33,987 bases of DNA from Prochloraceae cyanobacterium. Lineage in GTDB: Bacteria > Cyanobacteriota > Cyanobacteriia > Cyanobacteriales > JASJDA01. Below are positions 16,195-23,489 of the stretch, one piece after another. Under the pieces are notes generated by a model that saw only the letters and a program-made list of their open reading frames with translations, made no database searches and was not told the DNA's origin. The stretch lies in NCBI GenBank assembly GCA_030065755.1, contig JASJDA010000098.1, forward strand, positions 1 through 33,987, given 5' to 3'. A program made the translations under genes and the position numbers. Each line of letters starts with the position of its first letter. Within the stretch, counting starts at the first letter, position 1.

Positions 16195-16785
16195 ATGAAT
16201 TGGTTAGCTCATTTGTTTTTATCCGAACCAACAATTGAAGATCGATTTGGTAATCTTCTTGCAGATTTAGTAAAAGGAACAAACAGACAAAAGTTGAGTC
16301 CTCGTTTTAATAAAGGAATAAAATGCCATTTACTTATCGATTCTTTTACCGATCGCCATTTAATTGTCAAACGTAGTAAAAACAGGATAGATACCGACTA
16401 TAAAAGATATTCTGGAGTATTAGTAGATATTATTTACGATCGCATACTTGCCAGAAATTGGCAAAGATATTCTCAAGTATCTTTGTCAGAATTCACGGAA
16501 GAAATTTACACTTCATTTAAAGATAATTTAGATGATATTCCCATGCCAACACGTAAAAATATCGAGCGAATGATTGATGAAAAATTGCTAGATTCTTATT
16601 ACTATATGTCGGGAGTAGAGAAAGCATTAATCAGAATCAAACAAAGATTGTCGAGCAAACATAGCAATCTTTTTATTGTTAGTAATGCGATGAAACAACT
16701 GGAAAATAATTATGAAGGTCTTGAAGAAGATTTTAATATTTTTTTCCCAGAGATAATCGATTATTTAAAAACACAAAAATATTGA
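16195..16785 (+). CDS. Acyl carrier protein phosphodiesterase-like (AcpH family)
   Basis: A 196-residue protein starting MNWLAHLFLSEP, with GNLLADLVKG (about 20-29) and GIKCHLLIDSFTDRH (about 41-55). This is the N-terminal signature of AcpH/YajB, an HD-superfamily-related phosphodiesterase that removes 4'-phosphopantetheine from acyl carrier protein. The remaining helices, with VDIIYDRILARNW, fit the family. Its 43-base distance from the Q-salvage gene on the same strand suggests cotranscription. It converges with the photolyase gene at 13 bases. The canonical second histidine appears as CH (KCHLLID), so catalytic completeness is plausible but not proven. Cytoplasmic. Confidence 0.8.
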   Translation: MNWLAHLFLSEPTIEDRFGNLLADLVKGTNRQKLSPRFNKGIKCHLLIDSFTDRHLIVKRSKNRIDTDYKRYSGVLVDIIYDRILARNWQRYSQVSLSEFTEEIYTSFKDNLDDIPMPTRKNIERMIDEKLLDSYYYMSGVEKALIRIKQRLSSKHSNLFIVSNAMKQLENNYEGLEEDFNIFFPEIIDYLKTQKY

Positions 16786-16798
16786 CTGTACTTAAAAG

Positions 16799-18229
16799 TT
16801 AATTTTTTATTGTTTTATAAAGTTGTTTAAATTTATTTTGCTGTACTTTATGATCGACTATGGCTTGAGGATAGCCGCAGCTATGTCTTTCTAGATCGGG
16901 TATTTTTCCTGTTACTAAATATTCAGTATCTACCGAACTTAATTCTGGCAACCATTGACGAATATATTCTGCTTCTGGATCGTATTTTTGCGTTTGGGAA
17001 GCGGGGTTGAAAATGCGCAAAGGTTTGGGATCCATTCCACTAGAAGCACTCCATTGCCAACCGCCATTATTAGCACAAAGATCGCCATCAACTAACTTTT
17101 GCATGAAATATTTTTCTCCCCACCTCCAGTCAATAATTAAGTCTTTGGTCAAAAAACTAGCGACGATCATCCGACAGCGGTTGTGCATCCATCCAGTTTC
17201 GTTTAATTGTCTCATTGCTGCATCGACGATCGGATATCCTGTTTGACCTTCACACCACGCTTGAAAATACTCTTGGTTATTGTCCCAAGGAAAGTCTTTA
17301 AACTCTTTTCGATATGGCCCCTCTGCTAATTCTAGAAAGAAATACATACAATGTTGGTAGAATTCTCGCCAGGCTAATTCTTTTTGCCAAGTTGTTACAC
17401 TATCGCGGGTTTCGTCGCTAAGACAGCGATCGTATGCTGCAGATGCTGCTTCCCAAACTGTGCGAATGCCGATCGCGCCAAATTTGAGTGCGGCACTCAA
17501 TTTTGATGTCCCCTCAATAGCTGGTAAGTCTCGTTGCGGTTGATATTCCCTAATAGCAGCGTCGCAAAATTTTTCTAGTTTCTCCCTTGCTGCTGCTTCT
17601 CCTGGTGCCAATATTAAAGGATTATCCCATACATAACCTAAATCTCTTGCTGTTGGTAACTCTATTACTCCCGCGCCACTTGCTGCGCTTAATTCTTCTT
17701 CTGTCAAACCCTTGACATTTTGCAGATTTTGTGAAGGAGATTTTTTGGGTTGCTCAATCCAGTTTTTCCAAAAAGGGGTATATACTTTGTAGGGTTCCTC
17801 AGAGGTTTTGGTGATAATTGCTCCTGGTTGGTGCAATAATTGATCCCAGTAGTTAACTGTTGCTACACTTTTTTGTTTGAGTGCTTCGGTGACAGCGCGA
17901 TCGCGCTGTCTGGAATAAGGTTCCACATCCAAATTCCAGAAAACAGCTTTAGCTTTCAGTGCGGCTGCTAAGTTAGGTATGGCTTGGGTTGGGTCTCCTT
18001 GAAGAATTAATAGCTGACTACCAACTTCTCGATAGCGCTGTTGTAAGTCTCGCAAACAACCTACCATGTAGGTAACTCTTCCAGGTGCTATGTCGTCGCG
18101 ATCGAGGATATTGCGATCGAGACAAAATACTCCCACTACTTTCGAGCTTTGTTGACGTGCTGCTGCGAGTCCTATATTATCTGAAATACGTAAATCGCGA
18201 CGGTGCCAGAAAATAATTCGATCGGACAT
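16799..18229 (-). CDS. phrA: Deoxyribodipyrimidine photolyase
   Basis: A class I cyclobutane pyrimidine dimer photolyase of 476 residues; it repairs UV dimers with blue light. The N-terminal alpha/beta domain starts IIFWHRRDLRISDN and binds the antenna pigment. The C-terminal FAD domain has TWQKELAWREFYQHCMYFF, GYPIVDAAMRQLNETGWMHNR (split over about 330-350) and NNGGWQWSASSGMDPKPLRI, followed by FNPASQTQKYDPEAEYIRQW. These are photolyase, not cryptochrome-only, features. It is probably the last gene of a minus-strand unit after folK and the NUDIX gene, with a 37-base gap. Many cyanobacterial enzymes use 8-HDF as antenna; the antenna here is not decided from the sequence. Confidence 0.93.
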   Translation of the reverse strand: MSDRIIFWHRRDLRISDNIGLAAARQQSSKVVGVFCLDRNILDRDDIAPGRVTYMVGCLRDLQQRYREVGSQLLILQGDPTQAIPNLAAALKAKAVFWNLDVEPYSRQRDRAVTEALKQKSVATVNYWDQLLHQPGAIITKTSEEPYKVYTPFWKNWIEQPKKSPSQNLQNVKGLTEEELSAASGAGVIELPTARDLGYVWDNPLILAPGEAAAREKLEKFCDAAIREYQPQRDLPAIEGTSKLSAALKFGAIGIRTVWEAASAAYDRCLSDETRDSVTTWQKELAWREFYQHCMYFFLELAEGPYRKEFKDFPWDNNQEYFQAWCEGQTGYPIVDAAMRQLNETGWMHNRCRMIVASFLTKDLIIDWRWGEKYFMQKLVDGDLCANNGGWQWSASSGMDPKPLRIFNPASQTQKYDPEAEYIRQWLPELSSVDTEYLVTGKIPDLERHSCGYPQAIVDHKVQQNKFKQLYKTIKN

Positions 18230-18266
18230 TTTATTAACGCTTCGTTACCTGCAAGTTAAAAAAAGC

Positions 18267-18815
18267 TTAATTTAAAAATTTACGAGCCAAAAAGAAACTA
18301 GAAATAGACTTGGCGTCAATATGTTCTCCATTCAAAATAGCTTCTTCTAATTCACTAACACTCATTAAAATAACTTCAATATCTTCATCTATATCCTGTG
18401 CGGGAGGTATTGGTAATTTTTCTAAATCGGAAGCTAAAAAAGTATAGATATATTCGTCAGAATAACCAGGAGCGAGAACAAATTTACCGAGAAATTTCCA
18501 GCTATTAGCGCGGTAGCCTGTTTCTTCTTCGATTTCTCGTTTAATTGTCTGTGCTGGATCTTCATTTGTTTCTACGGTACCAGCAGGAAATTCTACCAAG
18601 CTCGTTCCCACTGGAAAACGATACTGTCGAACTAATACTAATTTCCCTTCTGGGGTAACGGGGACAGCCAAAGCACCACCAGGATGACGAATTGACTCCC
18701 AATCTGCTTCAAAACCATTAGCTAAACGGAGGTTAGCAACCTCAAAATTAAATTTACGACCTTGATAAAAAAGACGTTGTTTGAGGACTTTAGGGTGTTG
18801 TGGATCTCGTGTCAT
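18267..18815 (-). CDS. NUDIX hydrolase, ADP-ribose pyrophosphatase type
   Basis: A 182-residue NUDIX enzyme. The full NUDIX box is present at about residues 79-101: GTVETNEDPAQ, then REIEEETGY, giving the Mg-binding REUxEExGU helix. LVRQYRFPVGTSLVEFPAG upstream and VLAPGYSDEYIYTF downstream are characteristic of the ADP-ribose pyrophosphatase (NudF-like) subgroup, where the proline after the box (APGYSDE) helps select ADP-ribose. It lies 8 bases after folK and before the photolyase gene, so it is part of one transcription unit. Likely role: clearing ADP-ribose or related nucleotide sugars. Substrate is inferred. Confidence 0.88.
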   Translation of the reverse strand: MTRDPQHPKVLKQRLFYQGRKFNFEVANLRLANGFEADWESIRHPGGALAVPVTPEGKLVLVRQYRFPVGTSLVEFPAGTVETNEDPAQTIKREIEEETGYRANSWKFLGKFVLAPGYSDEYIYTFLASDLEKLPIPPAQDIDEDIEVILMSVSELEEAILNGEHIDAKSISSFFLARKFLN

Positions 18816-18823
18816 AAAAAAAA

Positions 18824-19300
18824 TTATAAGCGGTGGACTCCGGAGGTATCTACTTGCTGAAGTAATTTAGCGATCGTCACTCCTGAAACTGGTTCGATCC
18901 AATCAGGGGCTATTTCTGCTAATGGTACCAAAACAAATGCTCTTTCTCGCAAACGAGGATGAGGGATTTGTAAATTATTGCTATTAAATATTAAATCTTC
19001 AAACAATAGTAAGTCTAAATCTAAAGTTCTGGGTCCCCAGCGCTGGGTGCGAGTGCGACTAAATTGTTGCTCTATTTTTAGTAAAGTTTCTAATAATTGC
19101 AGAGGAGTTAATTCTACTTCCAATACAGCACAAGCATTGATATAATCAGGTTGAGGTGGGCCAATAGGTACGGTTTTATACCAACTAGATAAAGATAGTA
19201 ACTTAATGCCAGAAGTTTGAGCTAGGATTTGGCGAGAATCGTTTAAAATCTTAACACTATCGCCGAGATTACTGCCAAAACCAATTGCAGATTTTGCCAT
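18824..19300 (-). CDS. folK: 2-amino-4-hydroxy-6-hydroxymethyldihydropteridine pyrophosphokinase
   Basis: HPPK transfers pyrophosphate from ATP to the pterin in folate synthesis. Seen are the N-terminal GFGSNLGDS, the substrate-binding YKTVPIGPPQPDYINAC, and the signature QRWGPRTLDLDLLLFEDL, where the paired aspartates bind magnesium, plus IPHPRLRERAFVLVPLAEI. At 158 residues it is a single-domain HPPK. First gene of the folK-NUDIX-photolyase unit on the minus strand; divergent from the kinase gene, with 135 bases between them. Confidence 0.94.
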   Translation of the reverse strand: MAKSAIGFGSNLGDSVKILNDSRQILAQTSGIKLLSLSSWYKTVPIGPPQPDYINACAVLEVELTPLQLLETLLKIEQQFSRTRTQRWGPRTLDLDLLLFEDLIFNSNNLQIPHPRLRERAFVLVPLAEIAPDWIEPVSGVTIAKLLQQVDTSGVHRL

Positions 19301-19435
19301 TATATTGTTTGAAATTAACTACAGTATGGGTAAAGAATAATGATTAGGCACAGAGTATTTTAGATAGGGAGATAACACTAATTAATAAAGAAATAGCAGC
19401 AAAAATTTAGTAGATTTTATTGAAATTATAATCTT

Positions 19436-21982
19436 ATGAGTCTCTGCATCAACTCCGAATGTACCCAACCAGAAAACCCTGACGATCGATTATTTTGCCA
19501 AGGCTGCGGGTCAGAATTACTGATAGGAGGAAAATATAGAGTGATTCGCCTCCTAAGCAGCAAAGGGGGTTTTGCACAAACTTATGAAGTCCTAGACGAA
19601 GGTAAGCTTAAAGTACTCAAAGCTTTAACTCACAACCATCCCCAAGCCATAGAACTGTTTTTGCGAGAAGCAGAGGTCTTATTAGAATTAGAACATTCAG
19701 GGATTCCCAAAGGAGAGGGACACTTTACCTATTCTGCCAAAAATAGTCAAACTCCAATTCACTGTATGGTGATGGAAAAAATCGAAGGCATGGATCTAGA
19801 AGAATATCAGGAACAGCGCCAGAATCGTCCCGTCAACCAAAAAACCGTTTTGAAATGGCTCAGACAAATAACAGAAATCCTCGATCTAGTACACAGCTAC
19901 AACTTTTTTCATCGGGATATCAAACCCTCTAATATCATACTCCAACCCGACGGAAATTTAACCTTGATTGATTTTGGTGCAGTGCGCCAGATAACAAATA
20001 CCATAATCGCAAGAGAAAGAAGTACGGGAGTATATACTCCAGGATATGCTCCCCCAGAACAAGAAAAAGGCTACGCAATTCCCCAGTCAGATTTTTACGC
20101 TTTAGGGCGGACAATGGTTTACTTGCTTACGGGCAGATCGCCTACAGATATTACCATTTACGACCAATATAACAACGAACTTAAATGGAAAGAATACGCC
20201 ATTAACTTGATGCCAGAATTAGGCGATTTGATTGGCGAACTAATAGCGGAAAAAGCTAGAGATCGCCCTCGTAATACAAAGGTGATTCTGGAAAGAATTA
20301 AAACAATAGAAGCAAAGTTGTCCCAAACCAAGATCGAGAAAACTGCTACTTTCAATAATAGAGAGCGTCAAAATGTTGCGACAACTCGCGCAAGTTCTGT
20401 TTTTCAGAATAACGGAAGAGATAAAACACAAGTCGCACTTCTGAATTCAGAACATAATTCAGAAAATAAAATCGAGACCTGGTACGTACAAAATCCTTTT
20501 GTAGATGGGACAAAAGAGAATTGCGGACAAAAACCCTCAAAACAAATTTATATAGGAATCAATCAAAAAACGATCGCAGCAGGGTTAACAGCCTTAATAT
20601 TAATATCTATTGGGGCTGCGATCGGTCACAAAATATTAGAGACATTTCCTACAAGCATAAGTGCTGAGAACAACCAAGAAAAATCTCAAACTCTTCAACC
20701 CACAGAACAGATAATACCATTCAGCCAAGAGTGGTGGAGTAGAGGCGATCGCGTCCTATTTAGAGGACAAATAAATTGGTTTCGCGATCGAGGGGTAGAA
20801 GCATTCAAAATCGGAAAATATGCAGAAGCACTTACCCTATTTGAAAAAGGAGTAAAAAGCGATCCTAGGGATCCAGAAGTACAGATATACCTCAACAATG
20901 CTAAAGCGCGTCTAGCGGGTTCCCCTCTAGTTATAGCCACAGTAATACCAGTAGATAACAACCAAACCTCCGCTGCAGAAATGCTGCGAGGAGTAGCAGA
21001 CGCTCAAACTCAGTTTAACGATGCAGGGGGAATAAATGGGCGCTTAGTAGAAGTAATTGTGGCCAATGACGGCAATCAACCCCAAAAATCCGCCAGTATT
21101 GCCCAAAAAATAGCCGGAGATAAGACAATATTAGGAGTAATTGGGCATAACTCGAGCAGTGCAACAAAAGCTGGATTGCTTGAATACGAAAAAGCAAACC
21201 TGGCAATTATATCGCCAACAAGCACTAGTGATTCTATATCAGGAAAAGTATTCTTTAGAACGAGTCCTTCCGATGCAGCCAGTGGGAAACAACTAGCTAT
21301 TTTTGCTGTAAATAGTTTGAAAATAAAAAAAGTAGCCGTATTTTACAATCCCAATAGCACTTACAGCACTAGCCTCTATCAAGCCTTTGAAAGTAGTTTA
21401 CAGCGCTTAGGCGGTCAAATAGAAACAGCAATAGACCTGAGTAACCAAGACCTCGAACCAGAAAGAGAAATCAAAGGGTTGAGAGGTCATACAGACGCGA
21501 TCGCCCTATTCCCAAATACACATACCACTTCCGTAGCGATCGGTATAGCAAGAGCCAATGACGACCTCCCAGGTGAAAAGTTTCAACTATTAAGTGGAGA
21601 TAGCCTATATAATGCCAGTACTATAACATCAGGGGGGCGTGCAGTAGAAGGTTTAACCATTGCAGTTCCCTGGTTTTCTGGCAAGCAACTCTACGCCCAA
21701 AAAGCTTCCCGACGATGGTTAGGAGCAATTAATTGGCGCACTGCTACCAGTTTTGACGCTACAGTAGCCTTGCTGGAAGCCCTTTCCCCAAATCCTACTC
21801 GCCAAACCGTTCTACAAAAGCTATATTCTACCAGGATTCGAGCCAATAGAACATCTGGAACGGCGCTCAAATTTGACCATCGAGGAGAAAGAGAAGGAGA
21901 TCCCGTTATCGTGCGAGTAGCTAAGGACGCACCCCATCCCATTCAAGGAGTCGAACTAGGCTTTAAACTAATTCAGCAGTGA
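19436..21982 (+). CDS. Transmembrane Ser/Thr kinase fused to a periplasmic ligand-binding domain
   Basis: An 848-residue receptor-type kinase. Order: a zinc ribbon (C4, C9, C21, C24); a kinase domain (about 34-295) with degenerate glycine loop SSKGGFAQTY, K62, catalytic HRDIKPSN (D161) and DFG (D179), and APPEQEKG; a linker (296-375); one TM helix (about 378-397); a TPR-like stretch (about 455-490); and a type I periplasmic-binding fold of the branched-chain amino-acid type (about 495-848, GVADAQTQFNDAGGINGR, IGHNSSSATKAG, FRTSPSD). The kinase is thus inside and the ligand-binding half outside, a one-protein receptor. The stop codon TGA belongs to the terminal motif of a TnpB element, so the last residues may differ from the ancestral gene. 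A paralogue lies at 23490-25814. Confidence 0.92.
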   Translation: MSLCINSECTQPENPDDRLFCQGCGSELLIGGKYRVIRLLSSKGGFAQTYEVLDEGKLKVLKALTHNHPQAIELFLREAEVLLELEHSGIPKGEGHFTYSAKNSQTPIHCMVMEKIEGMDLEEYQEQRQNRPVNQKTVLKWLRQITEILDLVHSYNFFHRDIKPSNIILQPDGNLTLIDFGAVRQITNTIIARERSTGVYTPGYAPPEQEKGYAIPQSDFYALGRTMVYLLTGRSPTDITIYDQYNNELKWKEYAINLMPELGDLIGELIAEKARDRPRNTKVILERIKTIEAKLSQTKIEKTATFNNRERQNVATTRASSVFQNNGRDKTQVALLNSEHNSENKIETWYVQNPFVDGTKENCGQKPSKQIYIGINQKTIAAGLTALILISIGAAIGHKILETFPTSISAENNQEKSQTLQPTEQIIPFSQEWWSRGDRVLFRGQINWFRDRGVEAFKIGKYAEALTLFEKGVKSDPRDPEVQIYLNNAKARLAGSPLVIATVIPVDNNQTSAAEMLRGVADAQTQFNDAGGINGRLVEVIVANDGNQPQKSASIAQKIAGDKTILGVIGHNSSSATKAGLLEYEKANLAIISPTSTSDSISGKVFFRTSPSDAASGKQLAIFAVNSLKIKKVAVFYNPNSTYSTSLYQAFESSLQRLGGQIETAIDLSNQDLEPEREIKGLRGHTDAIALFPNTHTTSVAIGIARANDDLPGEKFQLLSGDSLYNASTITSGGRAVEGLTIAVPWFSGKQLYAQKASRRWLGAINWRTATSFDATVALLEALSPNPTRQTVLQKLYSTRIRANRTSGTALKFDHRGEREGDPVIVRVAKDAPHPIQGVELGFKLIQQ

Positions 21983-21989
21983 CATACTC

Positions 21990-23324
21990 CTACACTGATA
22001 CTGGCGTATACAGTGTAGGCTTCTCAGCAACTCCAGGCAACCCTTCGGATACTCGCTGAGCTTTAAGAACCGAATGCCCTACGGCTCTATTTTTTATATT
22101 TATCGCTGCGTTCAAGTCTCGATCGGCTTCAAAGCCACAATGGTGACATGAATGCTGCCTATCCGATAACGCTTGCTTGGTGCGCGTTCCAGCTCGAAGT
22201 GAATTCGAGCTGGGTCGCATCCGCTTTTTGACGATTTTTCCACAGCAAGAACACTCTTGAGTAGTACCGTGAGGTTTAACTGCTACCGTTAACAAACCAG
22301 CTTCTTGCTCCGTCCTTACGCCGAGGACACCTCGGCGCGGGCGGTGCGCTTTTTCAGCTTTGTTTGCGAGGATAGAGAGAAATTGACCCCAGCCAGCGTC
22401 ATTGATAGATTTTGCGAGTTTTGTTTTAGTCAAACCAATAATATTTAACTTTTCGTGAGCTATGACATCATTTTTGCTTAGTAGGTTCGTAGCAGTTTTA
22501 TAGTGAAAATCGGCTCTTGTATTTGCTACTTTTTGATGTCGTCTAGCCAGTTTTTTAATAGCTTTTTTTCTGTTGTTACTTCCTTTTTTTTTCCTCGATA
22601 CTGCTTTCTGTTTTACTCTTAACTGTTTTTGAGCTTGACGGTAGTATTGAGGTATCTTTACCTCTTCTCCTTGGCTGTCTATTAAAAATGCCTTTAACCC
22701 CATGTCTATCCCGATAGTATTATCAGGACTAGGAATTATTCTGATATCGGGAGAAGGTACTGATTTATCCTCAAGAGAAAGAATAATGTAGTAGCCGTCA
22801 GCTTTTCGGATTACTGTAGCAGTTTTAATTTTAAAACCATCGGGAATAGAGCGATGTTGAATAAATTTTACTTCCCCTAGTTTGGGCAACTTTATTTTTT
22901 TGCCATTAATACAGTCTTGCTTTATTTGAGGATAGGTAAAGGAGTGATATCGACCTATTCCCTTAAATCTTGGCTTACCCGAACGCTTTCCGCTACTGTC
23001 CCCTTTTAGCCATCTATCAAAAGTTAATTTAACTCTTTTGATAACATCCTGAAGTACCTGTGAGTGGATACTCTTGTATTCAAGGAACAACTCTTTAGTA
23101 TTGATTAAATCTTTTTTTTGACTGTAATAGTTGGGGTTATCTTTGAGTTGTGGCAAATGACAAATTAGAGGACAAAAATTAATGCTGTTTCTATTTTGTT
23201 CGTACCAGTTGAATCGCTCACCTAATCTATAATTGTATTGACAACGCAACAAATTAAGCCAATTTTCAATGACTTCTATTTGTTGTTTATTAGGTCGCAA
23301 TTTGTACTGGTAAGCTACTCTCAC
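21990..23324 (-). CDS. tnpB: TnpB RNA-guided endonuclease with two in-frame insertions
   Basis: A 444-residue TnpB, with an N-terminal MRVAYQYKLRPNKQQ. RuvC residues are complete: TIGIDMGLKAFL (D207), IAHEKLNIIGL (E291) and DRDLNAAINI (D403). Zinc ligands are CSCCG (C358, C361) and CHHCG (C393, C396). It is longer than the usual 370-410 residues because of two stretches that read as foreign: residues 327-342 just before GLLTVAVKPHGTTQE, and residues 369-385 inside the zinc knuckle between its two CxxC pairs. Both contain a perfect DNA palindrome. The knuckle insert may alter function, but the frame is open throughout. It is unlike the TnpB at 7893-9026 in the N-terminal half, so the two are distinct lineages. 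Confidence 0.9.
   Translation of the reverse strand: MRVAYQYKLRPNKQQIEVIENWLNLLRCQYNYRLGERFNWYEQNRNSINFCPLICHLPQLKDNPNYYSQKKDLINTKELFLEYKSIHSQVLQDVIKRVKLTFDRWLKGDSSGKRSGKPRFKGIGRYHSFTYPQIKQDCINGKKIKLPKLGEVKFIQHRSIPDGFKIKTATVIRKADGYYIILSLEDKSVPSPDIRIIPSPDNTIGIDMGLKAFLIDSQGEEVKIPQYYRQAQKQLRVKQKAVSRKKKGSNNRKKAIKKLARRHQKVANTRADFHYKTATNLLSKNDVIAHEKLNIIGLTKTKLAKSINDAGWGQFLSILANKAEKAHRPRRGVLGVRTEQEAGLLTVAVKPHGTTQECSCCGKIVKKRMRPSSNSLRAGTRTKQALSDRQHSCHHCGFEADRDLNAAINIKNRAVGHSVLKAQRVSEGLPGVAEKPTLYTPVSV
22170..22220. repeat. Palindromic in-frame insertion in tnpB (copy 2)
   Basis: CCAGCTCGAA (22189-22198) and TTCGAGCTGG (22204-22213) form a perfect 10-bp stem with a 5-base loop. The surrounding 51 bases add 17 residues to TnpB between the two zinc CxxC pairs. 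Flanks GCTTGCTT and CGCTTTTT resemble those of the other copy. Confidence 0.65.
22299..22346. repeat. Palindromic in-frame insertion in tnpB (copy 1)
   Basis: CGCCGAGG (22319-22326) and CCTCGGCG (22330-22337) form a perfect 8-bp stem with a 3-base loop, much richer in G+C than the rest of the gene. The 48 bases add 16 residues that interrupt the usual AEKAGLLTVAV motif of TnpB. Confidence 0.65.
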
Positions 23325-23489
23325 AATTGGTAAAAAAAATGTATTAATATCTATATTTTACCAAAAAGATCTATTGTTACCCACACTAAATCTATCGTTT
23401 CACTCAGATTACAGTGTGGGGCTTCTCGCGAGTTAAGCTAAAAAATAGTAAAATGTTTGTAAAAAAATAAAAAATAAGCCTCCCTATCC

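Larger units (their letters stand above)
21979..23421 (-). mobile_element. Second orphan TnpB transposon between the two kinase genes
   Basis: Right end: GTGAC (21979-21983) followed by a hairpin CCTACACTG/CAGTGTAGG (about 21989-22019). Left end: hairpin CCCACACT/AGTGTGGG (23380-23387 with 23413-23420) followed by GGCTTC. Only tnpB lies inside; there is no tnpA. The GTGAC and GGCTTC motifs match those of the element at 7786-9212. The kinase stop TGA (21980-21982) is inside the terminal motif. Confidence 0.72.
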
